Shown in pieces: positions 33,597-42,338 of a stretch of DNA of 64,000 nucleotides. Under the pieces are notes generated by a model. It searched no databases. It saw only the letters and a program-made list of their open reading frames with translations, and had not been told where the DNA came from. Each line of letters begins with the position of its first letter. The stretch's first letter is position 1. Origin of the DNA: Bartonella sp. WD12.1. GTDB lineage: Bacteria > Pseudomonadota > Alphaproteobacteria > Rhizobiales > Rhizobiaceae. Position numbers and translations under genes: made by a program. The stretch lies in assembly GCF_002022415.1 (NCBI RefSeq), contig NZ_MUBG01000001.1:868001-932000 (forward strand). The letters are read 5' to 3'.

Positions 33597-35681
33597 TCAC
33601 GCGTATTTTTTCTGAATTTCCTGCGCCACAGCTAAAGGAACAGGCTCATAATGATTAAATTGCATTGTATATTGAGCACGCCCCTGACTCATTGAACGAA
33701 GCGTATTCACATAACCAAACATATTCGCCAAGGGAACCATTGCATTTACTACTGTTGCAATACCACGCACCTCAGTACCTGAAATTTGACCTCGGCGAGA
33801 ATTTAAATCACCAATTACATCTCCCATATAATCCTCTGGAGTCACAACCTCCACCTTCATGATTGGTTCAAGAAGCTGTGCACCTGCCTTCTGTGCCCCC
33901 TCTCGAAAAGCTGCACGCGCAGCAATTTCAAAAGCTAAAACAGAAGAATCAACATCATGATAACCACCATCAATTAGAGTAGCCTTCACACCAAGCATGG
34001 GAAAACCTGCGAGAGACCCTGATCCCATAACGCTTTCAATACCCTTCTGAACACCTGGAATATATTCCTTAGGAACAGCACCACCAACAATTTTTGATTC
34101 AAATACAAAATCATCACCGTCATGAGGCTCAAAAATAATCTTCACACGAGCAAATTGCCCAGCACCACCAGATTGTTTTTTATGAGTATAGTCAATTTCT
34201 GCAACTTTCGTAATTGTTTCACGATAAGCAACCTGTGGTTGACCTACATTAGCTTCAACCTTAAATTCACGCCGCATACGATCAACAATAATATCAAGAT
34301 GCAATTCTCCCATTCCAGCTATAATTGTTTGACCAGATTCCTCATCTGATTTAACACGAAATGAAGGATCTTCCGCAGCCAAACGATTAAGTGCAATACC
34401 CATTTTTTCTTGATCTGCTTTCGTTTTCGGCTCAATCGCAATCTCAATGACAGGCTCAGGAAATTCCATTCTCTCTAGAATAACAGGCTTCAAAGGATCA
34501 CAAAGAGTATCACCTGTCGTTGTTTCCTTAAGACCCGCAAGAGCAACAATATCACCTGCAAATGCCTCCTCAATATCTTCACGAGAATTTGAGTGCATCT
34601 GAAGTATACGCCCTAAACGTTCCCTTTTTCCCTTCACCGTGTTCTCAAGAGAAATACCTCTCTGAACCTTACCAGAATAAATACGACAGAAAGTTAATGA
34701 CCCAACAAATGGATCATTCATAATCTTAAAAGCAAGCATAGAAAGCGGAGCATCATCTGAAGACTCACGTGTTGTCTCAGTTTCAGTTTTAACATCAATG
34801 CCATTAATAGCTGGAACATCAACCGGAGAAGGAAGATAAGAAACAATAGCATCTAATAGCGGCTGAATCCCTTTGTTTTTAAAGGCAGTACCACAAAGAA
34901 CCGGATGAAACTGAACCTCTATTGTTCCCTTACGAATAAGAGCCACAAGCTGCTCATCAGTTGGCATAACACCGTCCAAATAAGCCTCCATAGCAGCTTC
35001 ATCAACCTCAACTGCCATTTCAACTAATTTCTCACGATATTCTTCTGCTTTTTCTTTTAACTCGACTGGAATTTCACCTACTGTAGCCGAAGCACCAATA
35101 GAACCATCCCACTTCAACGCCTTCATCTCAACAAGATCAATAACGCCTTCAAAATCATTCTCAGAACCAATTGGCAACTGAATAACAAGCGCCTTAGCAC
35201 CTAATCGTGAACCAACCATTTCTACACTACGATTAAAGTCAGCTCCAATTTTATCCATTTTATTAACAAAAACCATGCGTGGTACATGATATTTCTCAGC
35301 CTGCCGCCAAACTGTTTCCGTTTGAGGCTCTACACCAGCATTAGCATCTAATAAAGCTATCGCACCATCAAGAACACGTAAAGAACGCTCAACCTCAATT
35401 GTAAAATCAACATGCCCTGGCGTATCAATAATATTAAAACGTCTACTCCGGCCATCACGCCCTTTCCAAAAAGTTGTCGTCGCAGCAGATGTAATTGTAA
35501 TACCACGCTCTTGCTCTTGCTCCATCCAATCCATTGTAGAAGCGCCATCATGAGTTTCACCAATTTTATGGTTTTTACCGGTATAGAACAAAATACGCTC
35601 AGTCATCGTGGTCTTACCCGCATCAATATGCGCCATAATACCAAAATTACGATAGTCTTCGATTTTATATTCGCGAGCCAT
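33597..35681 (-). CDS. fusA: Elongation factor G
   Basis: Translocase GTPase of the ribosome; 694 aa. G1 AHIDAGKTT near residues 17-25, G2 region [13 protein letters not shown]3 [10 protein letters not shown]4 NKMDKIGA; domain IV contains the VAYRETITK region and [14 protein letters not shown]. Follows rpsG. Confidence 0.98.
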   Translation of the reverse strand: MAREYKIEDYRNFGIMAHIDAGKTTMTERILFYTGKNHKIGETHDGASTMDWMEQEQERGITITSAATTTFWKGRDGRSRRFNIIDTPGHVDFTIEVERSLRVLDGAIALLDANAGVEPQTETVWRQAEKYHVPRMVFVNKMDKIGADFNRSVEMVGSRLGAKALVIQLPIGSENDFEGVIDLVEMKALKWDGSIGASATVGEIPVELKEKAEEYREKLVEMAVEVDEAAMEAYLDGVMPTDEQLVALIRKGTIEVQFHPVLCGTAFKNKGIQPLLDAIVSYLPSPVDVPAINGIDVKTETETTRESSDDAPLSMLAFKIMNDPFVGSLTFCRIYSGKVQRGISLENTVKGKRERLGRILQMHSNSREDIEEAFAGDIVALAGLKETTTGDTLCDPLKPVILERMEFPEPVIEIAIEPKTKADQEKMGIALNRLAAEDPSFRVKSDEESGQTIIAGMGELHLDIIVDRMRREFKVEANVGQPQVAYRETITKVAEIDYTHKKQSGGAGQFARVKIIFEPHDGDDFVFESKIVGGAVPKEYIPGVQKGIESVMGSGSLAGFPMLGVKATLIDGGYHDVDSSVLAFEIAARAAFREGAQKAGAQLLEPIMKVEVVTPEDYMGDVIGDLNSRRGQISGTEVRGIATVVNAMVPLANMFGYVNTLRSMSQGRAQYTMQFNHYEPVPLAVAQEIQKKYA

Positions 35682-35708
35682 TCTATTTGCCTTAGATTTA
35701 CAATATAC

Positions 35709-36179
35709 CTACCAGCGATAATGAGAAAATGCACGGTTAGCCTCAGCCATACGGTGCACATCCTCACGCTTTTTCACTGCAGAACCACGATTATTAGCCG
35801 CATCCACCAACTCTCCAGAAAGACGATCAATCATTGTCGTCTCATTACGCCCACGCGCCGCCACAATTAACCAACGAATAGCAAGAGCCTGACGACGATC
35901 AGGACGAACATCTATCGGAACCTGATAAGTAGCACCACCAACACGGCGCGAACGAACTTCAATATGTGGAGCAACATTTTCCAATGCCTGATGAAACAAA
36001 GCTACAGGATCTGTTTTTACTTTACTCTCAACCGCATCAAGCGCACCATAAACAATGCGCTCAGCAACAGATTTTTTACCATCAAACATAATGGCATTCA
36101 TAAACTTTGTAATTACCAAATCACCAAACTTAGGATCTGGATTAATTTCACGTTTTTCTGCTCTATGGCGACGGGACAT
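35709..36179 (-). CDS. rpsG: 30S ribosomal protein S7
   Basis: 16S head-assembly protein, str-operon repressor in enterics; 156 aa. Starts [20 protein letters not shown]; contains [20 protein letters not shown] and the [13 protein letters not shown] end. Confidence 0.97.
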   Translation of the reverse strand: MSRRHRAEKREINPDPKFGDLVITKFMNAIMFDGKKSVAERIVYGALDAVESKVKTDPVALFHQALENVAPHIEVRSRRVGGATYQVPIDVRPDRRQALAIRWLIVAARGRNETTMIDRLSGELVDAANNRGSAVKKREDVHRMAEANRAFSHYRW

Positions 36180-36198
36180 CGGCTTTGTCTCTCAGTAT

Positions 36199-36570
36199 TT
36201 ATTTCGGACGTTTCGCGCCATATTTTGAACGGCGCTGTTTACGATTTTTAACACCCTGTGTATCAAGCAAACCACGAATAATGTGATAACGAACTCCAGG
36301 TAAATCCTTTACACGACCACCACGAATCATCACAACAGAGTGTTCTTGAAGATTATGTCCCTCACCAGGAATATAACCGATAACCTCAAATCCATTTGTT
36401 AAACGAACCTTGGCAACTTTACGAAGAGCAGAATTAGGCTTCTTCGGTGTTGTTGTATAGACACGAGTACAAACGCCACGTTTTTGCGGGTTTGCCTGAA
36501 GGGCAGGAACCTTATTACGCTTAACCGGCGCTACACGTGGTTTGCGAATCAACTGGTTTACGGTAGGCAT
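36199..36570 (-). CDS. rpsL: 30S ribosomal protein S12
   Basis: Decoding-centre protein. From ATG 36570 ([21 protein letters not shown] upstream) it is 123 aa, the standard length. The sequence [12 protein letters not shown] carries the lysine at the position changed in streptomycin-resistant mutants, and the second site in the [12 protein letters not shown] region also looks wild type. First gene of the str operon. Confidence 0.97.
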   Translation of the reverse strand: MPTVNQLIRKPRVAPVKRNKVPALQANPQKRGVCTRVYTTTPKKPNSALRKVAKVRLTNGFEVIGYIPGEGHNLQEHSVVMIRGGRVKDLPGVRYHIIRGLLDTQGVKNRKQRRSKYGAKRPK

Positions 36571-37074
36571 ACAACCTTCCTCTTTCAATCTACGTTCATC
36601 TTGCCCACTTGGGCTTTTTTACCTTAATGCCTATCCCGATACAATTGGAATAAAGACTTAAGCTTACACATAAAATCGGGCATGCTTAATAGACAGCTTA
36701 CCCGACTAAAAGCAGAGGAGGCATTAGCCTCTTGCACTAGTATTGGTTTTTAAATTTTTAAAAACAAATTCTGTTTAAGATGAATCTCAGGGCAAAACCC
36801 TAAAATATTAATCACTCTCACATCGATCATGATGATTTTTAATAACGAGAACATATACATTCGTCAAGTATTAAACAGCAGAAAGTTTGTAAAAATGAAA
36901 ATAAAGTAACATTACGGCACTTTTACAAATTTGGTTTTTAAAGAAACTATTGTAAAGAAAGTCGCTGCTGTAATAATTCCATCCAACAAAAATAACTGCA
37001 ATATATTAGAGTTTTCAACATACTATTCTGTAATTACTTGCTAATTGTATATATAATGCTTAAAAGTTAATATT
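36571..37074. other. 504-bp intergenic region: rpsL leader and xth upstream
   Basis: Holds the str promoter (36839-36867), which implies a leader of about 260 bases before rpsL, and no gene. The leader contains short stems: GAGGC/GCCTC near 36718-36737 and GCCC-ACTT-GGGC at 36603-36614. The latter is followed on the plus strand by six Ts (36615-36620), so it reads as a terminator-like element facing away from rpsL. No clear promoter for xth was found. Confidence 0.55.
36839..36867 (-). promoter_or_regulatory. Candidate promoter of the str-S10-spc-alpha cluster
   Basis: On the minus strand TTGACG (36862-36867) and TATTAA (36839-36844) are separated by exactly 17 bases. Strong -35 and acceptable -10; no competing candidate of this quality was seen between rpsL and xth. 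Confidence 0.65.
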
Positions 37075-37866
37075 ATGAAAATTGCAACATGGAACATTGC
37101 TGGAATAAAAGCACGACATGACACACTATGTAAATGGCTGCAAAAAAATCAGCCTGATATAGTTTGCTTACAAGAAATTAAATGTATTGATGCAAATTTT
37201 CCACGTGATGAAATTGAAACTTTAGGATATCATATAGAGACACATGGACAAAAAAGTTTCAATGGCGTTGCGCTTCTTTCTAAAAAAAGACCTGATGAAC
37301 TCATTCGTCGATTGCCAGGTGATGACAATGACGAGCAAGCACGTTATATTGAAGCCGTTTACTCAACAAATAAAGGGATTATCCGTGTTGCTTCCCTTTA
37401 TCTTCCGAATGGTAATCCCATCAATAGCGAAAAATATCTTTATAAAATGAAATGGATGGAGAGATTGTATACACATGCAAAATCATTACTTGCATATGAA
37501 GATCCTCTTGTTCTAGCTGGTGATTATAATGTCATCCCAACCCCATTGGATGCAAAAAAACCTGACGAATGGAAAAATGACGCTTTATTTCTTCCACAAA
37601 CACGACAAGCGTTCCAACGCATTATTTATTTAGGTTTTTATGACTCTATTCGTAACGTTACAGATGATTCTTCTTTTAGTTTTTGGGATTTTCAAGCTGG
37701 CGCATGGCGAAAAAACAATGGCATTCGTATTGATCACTTATTATTATCCCCAGAAGCTGCAGATCAACTTGTTTGCGCTTACAGTCAAACAGAAGTAAGA
37801 GGATATGAAAAGCCATCAGACCATGTTCCTGTTTGGATTGAGCTCAACTCTAATTTAAAAATTTAA
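37075..37866 (+). CDS. xth: Exodeoxyribonuclease III
   Basis: AP endonuclease and 3'-exonuclease of base-excision repair; 263 aa. Motifs in order: MKIATWNIAGIKAR, VCLQEIKC (metal-binding Glu), VASLYLPNG, LAGDYNVIPT, and the C-terminal SDHVPVW with the catalytic histidine. The ATG has only a weak ribosome site. Stands alone before the amino-acid transporter genes. Confidence 0.95.
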   Translation: MKIATWNIAGIKARHDTLCKWLQKNQPDIVCLQEIKCIDANFPRDEIETLGYHIETHGQKSFNGVALLSKKRPDELIRRLPGDDNDEQARYIEAVYSTNKGIIRVASLYLPNGNPINSEKYLYKMKWMERLYTHAKSLLAYEDPLVLAGDYNVIPTPLDAKKPDEWKNDALFLPQTRQAFQRIIYLGFYDSIRNVTDDSSFSFWDFQAGAWRKNNGIRIDHLLLSPEAADQLVCAYSQTEVRGYEKPSDHVPVWIELNSNLKI

Positions 37867-37984
37867 CCTTGTTATGAGGATAATTAAAAAAATACCCACT
37901 TTGAATAATAAACATGTTACATTGCGTGTAAAAGATTTTTAAATATAATAATTAAGAACAAAAATAAAATAAATGGAGGAAATA

Positions 37985-38893
37985 ATGAAAAAATCACTGT
38001 TGGCATTTAGTGCAGCGATTGTTATTGGGCTAACAAGTATGGTGCAAGCTCAAAATGACACACTGGAGAAAATTAAAACAACAGGAGAAATTACTTTAGG
38101 TGTTCGCGAATCATCTATAGGTTTAGCTTATGCTATTGGTAATGGTAAATATACAGGTTTTCATACAGAAATGGCAGAATATATCATTGATGATATTTCA
38201 AAAAAAATTGGTCAATCAATTAAAATCCATTATCTTCCTATCACGTCACAAAATCGGATTCCTCTGTTACAAAACGGAACTTATGATTTCGAATGTGGTT
38301 CTACAACAAATGATTCTTCTCGCAATAAAGAAGCAGCGTTTGCTTATACCACTTATATTGAAGAAGTTCGAATTGCTGTAAAGAAAAGTTCTGGTATTAA
38401 ATCTATTGAAGATTTAAATGGTAAAACAGTTGCAACCACCACCGGTACAACATCTGTTCAACTTATCCGTAAAAATAAACGCGCAAAAAACATTAACTTC
38501 AAGGTTGTAACTGGTAAGGATCACGGAGATAGCTTTTTGTTGTTAGAATCTGGCCGTGCTGACGCATTTGTGATGGATGCTTCAATTCTCTCTGGGCATA
38601 TTTCTAAATCAAAAAAACCATCCGATTATATAATTCTTGATACCGTGCTTTCAATTGAACCTATTGCCTGCATGCTTAAATTAAATGACAAAAACCTCGA
38701 GCAAGAAATCAACAATAGTATTATGCGGCAAATTAAAGATGGTTCACTTGAAAAACTTTACAATAAATGGTTTATGGAACCAATTCCTCCTACAAATACT
38801 GTTGTCAATCTTCCCTTATCCCAATCAACAAAATCCGCTTGGGAAAATCCCAACAATAAACCTCGGGAACATTATACAGAAAACAATTTGTAG
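37985..38893 (+). CDS. gltI: Amino-acid ABC transporter substrate-binding protein (glutamate/aspartate type)
   Basis: Periplasmic binding protein of a polar amino-acid importer. From ATG 37985 (GGAGG upstream) it is 302 aa, the long size typical of GltI-like proteins. A signal peptide ends near SMVQA (residue 21). The type II binding fold shows GEITLGVRESSIGLAYA, YDFECGSTTNDSSRN and TVATTTGTTSVQ with GRADAFVMD. A hairpin terminator directly follows and separates it from the permease genes. Substrate is inferred from family resemblance. Confidence 0.88.
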   Translation: MKKSLLAFSAAIVIGLTSMVQAQNDTLEKIKTTGEITLGVRESSIGLAYAIGNGKYTGFHTEMAEYIIDDISKKIGQSIKIHYLPITSQNRIPLLQNGTYDFECGSTTNDSSRNKEAAFAYTTYIEEVRIAVKKSSGIKSIEDLNGKTVATTTGTTSVQLIRKNKRAKNINFKVVTGKDHGDSFLLLESGRADAFVMDASILSGHISKSKKPSDYIILDTVLSIEPIACMLKLNDKNLEQEINNSIMRQIKDGSLEKLYNKWFMEPIPPTNTVVNLPLSQSTKSAWENPNNKPREHYTENNL

Positions 38894-38907
38894 TATTTGA
38901 ATAAAGA

Positions 38908-38948
38908 GCAACCACATTCTCAAAAAATCAGTGTGGTTGTACTTTTTT
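38908..38948 (+). terminator. Terminator or attenuator between binding protein and permease genes
   Basis: CAACCACA at 38909-38916 pairs with TGTGGTTG at 38932-38939, and six Ts follow at 38943-38948. It lies inside the transporter gene cluster, so partial termination would give more binding protein than permease. Confidence 0.8.
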
Positions 38949-39032
38949 AGCTTTTCAATAAATTTAGCATGTGTAATGCAGCTGATTTATCCACCCTACT
39001 AAGGGATGGACAACTTTAGGAAATGTTGACTA

Positions 39033-39785
39033 ATGGACTTTTCTTTCCTTTGTATAGATGATCTTAATCAAACACCAGTAATTGGGTGTCTTGGAACTCC
39101 TGGTATAAGTCATACCTACTTGGACACACTGCTCGATGGCTTTAAAAATACCGCTATATTATCTGTCTCTTCATTAATATTAGCTGTATTTGTCGGTGTC
39201 ATTATAGGGACAATACGCACTTTACCTCACACTTCCATCATCAACCGCGTTCTTCGTGCTATTGGTCGTGTTTGGGTAGAAATTATGCGCAATATCCCTC
39301 TGCTTGTACAAGTGTTTTTATGGTATTTTGTTGTCCCTAAAATTTATCCACCAGCAATAAATTTTTCACCTATTGTATTAATAACCTGTGCTTTAGGGTT
39401 CTTTACATCTGCACGTGTCGCAGAGCAAGTCCGTTCAGGTATTGAATCTATTTCTTCTGGCCAGCGTTATGCAGCCATGGCAATGGGATTTACTACTGGT
39501 CAAAGTTATCGCTATATCATATTACCACGTGCTATTCGTACAATCATGCCACCATTAACTTCAGAGGCAATGGGGATTGTAAAAAATTCATCTATAGCAT
39601 TTGCCGTTTCTATTAATGAACTAATGCAGTTCCAATATCAAACAATTGAAGAAATAAGTCATGTTTACGAAAACTATTTGATTGTTACTATTCTTTATAT
39701 TGCCATCGCTTTATTCATTTTTATTATGATGACAATCATTGAAAAAATGTTTAAAATTCCTAATCTTCAAACGGGGGGGCGTTGA
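39033..39785 (+). CDS. gltJ: Amino-acid ABC transporter permease (GltJ-like)
   Basis: Inner-membrane permease of the importer, 250 aa with about five membrane segments. The family signature EQVRSGIESISSGQRYAAMA (EAA loop) is at about residues 131-150. It follows the binding-protein gene after a terminator and a 139-bp gap and overlaps the next permease reading region by a few bases, so gltJ, gltK and gltL form one unit. Confidence 0.87.
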   Translation: MDFSFLCIDDLNQTPVIGCLGTPGISHTYLDTLLDGFKNTAILSVSSLILAVFVGVIIGTIRTLPHTSIINRVLRAIGRVWVEIMRNIPLLVQVFLWYFVVPKIYPPAINFSPIVLITCALGFFTSARVAEQVRSGIESISSGQRYAAMAMGFTTGQSYRYIILPRAIRTIMPPLTSEAMGIVKNSSIAFAVSINELMQFQYQTIEEISHVYENYLIVTILYIAIALFIFIMMTIIEKMFKIPNLQTGGR

Positions 39786-39787
39786 AT

Positions 39788-40504
39788 ATGAAAGATTTTA
39801 TGAATTCTTATTTTTGGCCTTATCTTTCTTTCAATTTTTCAGACTTTGATTTTTCATTTTTTACTTTTGATATATTCCTCTCTTATATTCTGCCAGGTCT
39901 GCTTTTTAGTGTCTTTTTAACACTTTTTGCAACGATATTTGGGCTTATCTTCGGCATATTGTTAGCAATGATGCGGCTTTCTTCTATTAAACTTTTTTCT
40001 TCGCTTGCCGTAATTTATATAACTGCCATGCGCTCAATACCACTTGTTATGGTTATCTTATGGTTTTTTGTACTCTTACCTTTCCTAACGGGAACGTCAA
40101 TCGGCGCGAACAAATCAGCATTAATTACTTTTACTGCATTTGAAGCCGCTTATTTTGCTGAAATCATGCGCGCTGGCCTTTCTTCAATACCGCAAGGGCA
40201 AAAATATGCAGGACAAGCTCTTGGAATGACGTATTGGCAAAACATGTATATTGTACTTCTTCCCCAAGCCTTCAGAAACATGCTTCCTGTTTTTTTGACA
40301 CAGGTTATTATTCTGTTTCAAGACACAACACTTGTTTATGCAATTAGTGGTAACAGTCTTTTAAACGGTTTTGATATTGTTTCTAACAATTTTGGCGTAA
40401 AACAAGAAGCTTACATTTTAGCCGCCATTTTCTATTTTGCTATCTGCTTTACATTGTCGCAGATAGTCTTATATCTCCAGAAAAAAATATCCATTATTCG
40501 CTAA
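39788..40504 (+). CDS. gltK: Amino-acid ABC transporter permease (GltK-like)
   Basis: Second permease of the heterodimeric pair, 238 aa from ATG 39788. An in-frame TTG at 39782 overlaps the previous stop, but the ATG is better placed behind the G-rich GGGGGGCG. The EAA loop reads EIMRAGLSSIPQGQKYAGQA. The N-terminus is unusually rich in Phe and Ser before the first membrane segment. Confidence 0.87.
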   Translation: MKDFMNSYFWPYLSFNFSDFDFSFFTFDIFLSYILPGLLFSVFLTLFATIFGLIFGILLAMMRLSSIKLFSSLAVIYITAMRSIPLVMVILWFFVLLPFLTGTSIGANKSALITFTAFEAAYFAEIMRAGLSSIPQGQKYAGQALGMTYWQNMYIVLLPQAFRNMLPVFLTQVIILFQDTTLVYAISGNSLLNGFDIVSNNFGVKQEAYILAAIFYFAICFTLSQIVLYLQKKISIIR

Positions 40505-40516
40505 TAAGGAAAAAAA

Positions 40517-41263
40517 ATGTCTACTCATATGATCGAAATGAAAAACGTTTCCAATTGGTACGGCGAAGTTAATATTCTTAAAAATTGCACAACCAATATT
40601 AATAAAGGGGAGGTTGTGGTAGTTTGTGGACCATCAGGTTCAGGGAAATCAACTTTCATTAAAACCATCAATGCTTTAGTACCTTTTCAAAAAGGCGAAA
40701 TTTGGATCAATGGTGTACCAGTGCACTCAAAAAAAACAAATTTACCTAAATTGCGCAGTCACGTAGGAATGGTATTTCAACATTTTGAGCTTTTCCCACA
40801 TTTATCTGTCACAGAAAATTTAACAATTGCGCAAATTAAAGTTCTAAAACGCAGTAAGAAAGAAGCACTTGAGCGTGGTTTATTGTATCTTGAACGTGTT
40901 GGACTTATCGAACATAAAAATAAGTACCCCGGTCAACTTTCAGGAGGCCAACAGCAACGTGTTGCTATTGCACGAGCTTTAACTATGGACCCACTTGTTA
41001 TGCTTTTTGATGAACCAACCTCTGCCTTGGATCCCGAAATGGTAGGTGAAGTGTTAGATGTTATGATCAACTTAGCAGAAGAAGGTATGACAATGATTTG
41101 CGTAACCCATGAAATGAGTTTTGCGCAAAAAGTATCAAAACGCGTAATTTTCATGGATCAAGGAAAAATCCTTGAAGACTGCTCGTCAGAAGAATTCTTC
41201 TCTGATCCACAAGCTAGAACACCACGCGCACAAGAATTTTTATCAAAAATTCTCAATCATTAA
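40517..41263 (+). CDS. gltL: Amino-acid ABC transporter ATP-binding protein (GltL-like)
   Basis: ATPase of the importer, 248 aa. Walker [10 protein letters not shown] near residues 38-46, Q-loop [10 protein letters not shown], signature LSGGQQQR, Walker [15 protein letters not shown] and switch histidine in CVTHEM. AAGGAA lies upstream of the ATG; 12 bases after gltK. Confidence 0.93.
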   Translation: MSTHMIEMKNVSNWYGEVNILKNCTTNINKGEVVVVCGPSGSGKSTFIKTINALVPFQKGEIWINGVPVHSKKTNLPKLRSHVGMVFQHFELFPHLSVTENLTIAQIKVLKRSKKEALERGLLYLERVGLIEHKNKYPGQLSGGQQQRVAIARALTMDPLVMLFDEPTSALDPEMVGEVLDVMINLAEEGMTMICVTHEMSFAQKVSKRVIFMDQGKILEDCSSEEFFSDPQARTPRAQEFLSKILNH

Positions 41264-41298
41264 CTGTTATATTGTGTATGTAAGCCATTTTACTGTGA

Positions 41299-41328
41299 GT
41301 CTATACATAAAAAATTTTATGTATAGAC
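41299..41328. terminator. Long perfect inverted repeat between gltL and exoR
   Basis: GTCTATACATAAAA pairs over 14 bases with TTTTATGTATAGAC around a two-base centre. It lies between converging genes and may act as a bidirectional terminator, although no long T run follows on either strand. Confidence 0.55.
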
Positions 41329-41360
41329 ATTAGAGGTGTATTATCCGCAAATAAAATTGC

Positions 41361-42149
41361 TTAAGAATTACCTTTTTCAAGAATATCAATAGCTAACGAC
41401 ATCGCTGTACGCCGTTCAAATTCATCACAAATAGCAAAAGCTCGTTCTTGCATAGGACGAATCCAACTTTGGTCTTTTGTGTTAGCCTTCTCATAAGCTG
41501 CAGTTAACATTGCTACACCACGAACCGTTTCCCCTGCTTGAAACAACATATTTCCGAGCATAGCCTGAGCAGAAGAATTTCCTTTCTTAGCTGCAAGCTG
41601 AAACCATCGGGCTGCTTGTACAGGATTTTTTTCCCCACCTTCGCCTTTTAAAAGCATGCTACCTAGATAATATTGAGCCTGAGGATTTCTATAATTCGTT
41701 GCAGCTTGCGTATAAAGATCAACTGCATAAGAAGGATCAGCTTTTACAGGAGAATCAGGAATACCCTTTCTAAGATATCCCGCAAGCTTAACTAATGCAT
41801 CAGAAACATAACTTTCATTTTCAGAGCCAGGATCAGCACCTTTTTCAACGATATGTGCAAAAAAATTATATGCCTTATAATCATTTTCAGGCACACCGTC
41901 GCCATTTGCATAAATATAACCAAGTTTCCAATTTGCACCAATGTGGCCCATATTAGCAGCACAATGTAAAGCTGAAATAGCCTGATCTGTTTGTCCATTT
42001 TTATAAGCAGACATACCACGCTTAAAAAAATCAGATGAACGGTTAGTTACTTTCTGGGAAACGCTTACATCCGTTGCATAAACAGTAGAAAGCATCCCTA
42101 AAGTAATAACCATCGTAGCCATTTTGAACATTTTAAAGCTATTTATCAT
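41361..42149 (-). CDS. exoR: ExoR-like periplasmic Sel1-repeat regulator
   Basis: 262 aa with an N-terminal signal peptide (cleavage near TVYA, residue 25) and Sel1/TPR-like repeats, so periplasmic. It strongly resembles ExoR of Sinorhizobium and Agrobacterium: FFKRGMSAYKNGQTDQAI, YANGDGVPEND, LAGYLRKGIPDSPV, MLLKGEGG and the AMLGNMLFQAGETVRG segment all have counterparts. There ExoR binds and restrains the sensor kinase ExoS/ChvG. The Bartonella counterpart of that system is BatS/BatR, so a role as its periplasmic brake is the natural inference. Located downstream of valS on the same strand. Confidence 0.85.
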   Translation of the reverse strand: MINSFKMFKMATMVITLGMLSTVYATDVSVSQKVTNRSSDFFKRGMSAYKNGQTDQAISALHCAANMGHIGANWKLGYIYANGDGVPENDYKAYNFFAHIVEKGADPGSENESYVSDALVKLAGYLRKGIPDSPVKADPSYAVDLYTQAATNYRNPQAQYYLGSMLLKGEGGEKNPVQAARWFQLAAKKGNSSAQAMLGNMLFQAGETVRGVAMLTAAYEKANTKDQSWIRPMQERAFAICDEFERRTAMSLAIDILEKGNS

Positions 42150-42338
42150 TAAAAGTTATCCAATCTCATTACAGCATCGGTGTTACTACAAATCTTAAAA
42201 AAACATGTATTTAACATGCATTACCTTTTAAAAATAAAGTATTACATAATTTCAATTTTTAAAATACATAATGAAAAAAACTATGAAATGTGTCACATTT
42301 AAATAATTTTTGACTTTCATAAAAATAAAAAATTTCAA

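Noticed and set aside
35412-35870. 152-codon plus-strand frame opposite fusA and rpsG
   Set aside because: Antisense to conserved genes, product resembles no family.
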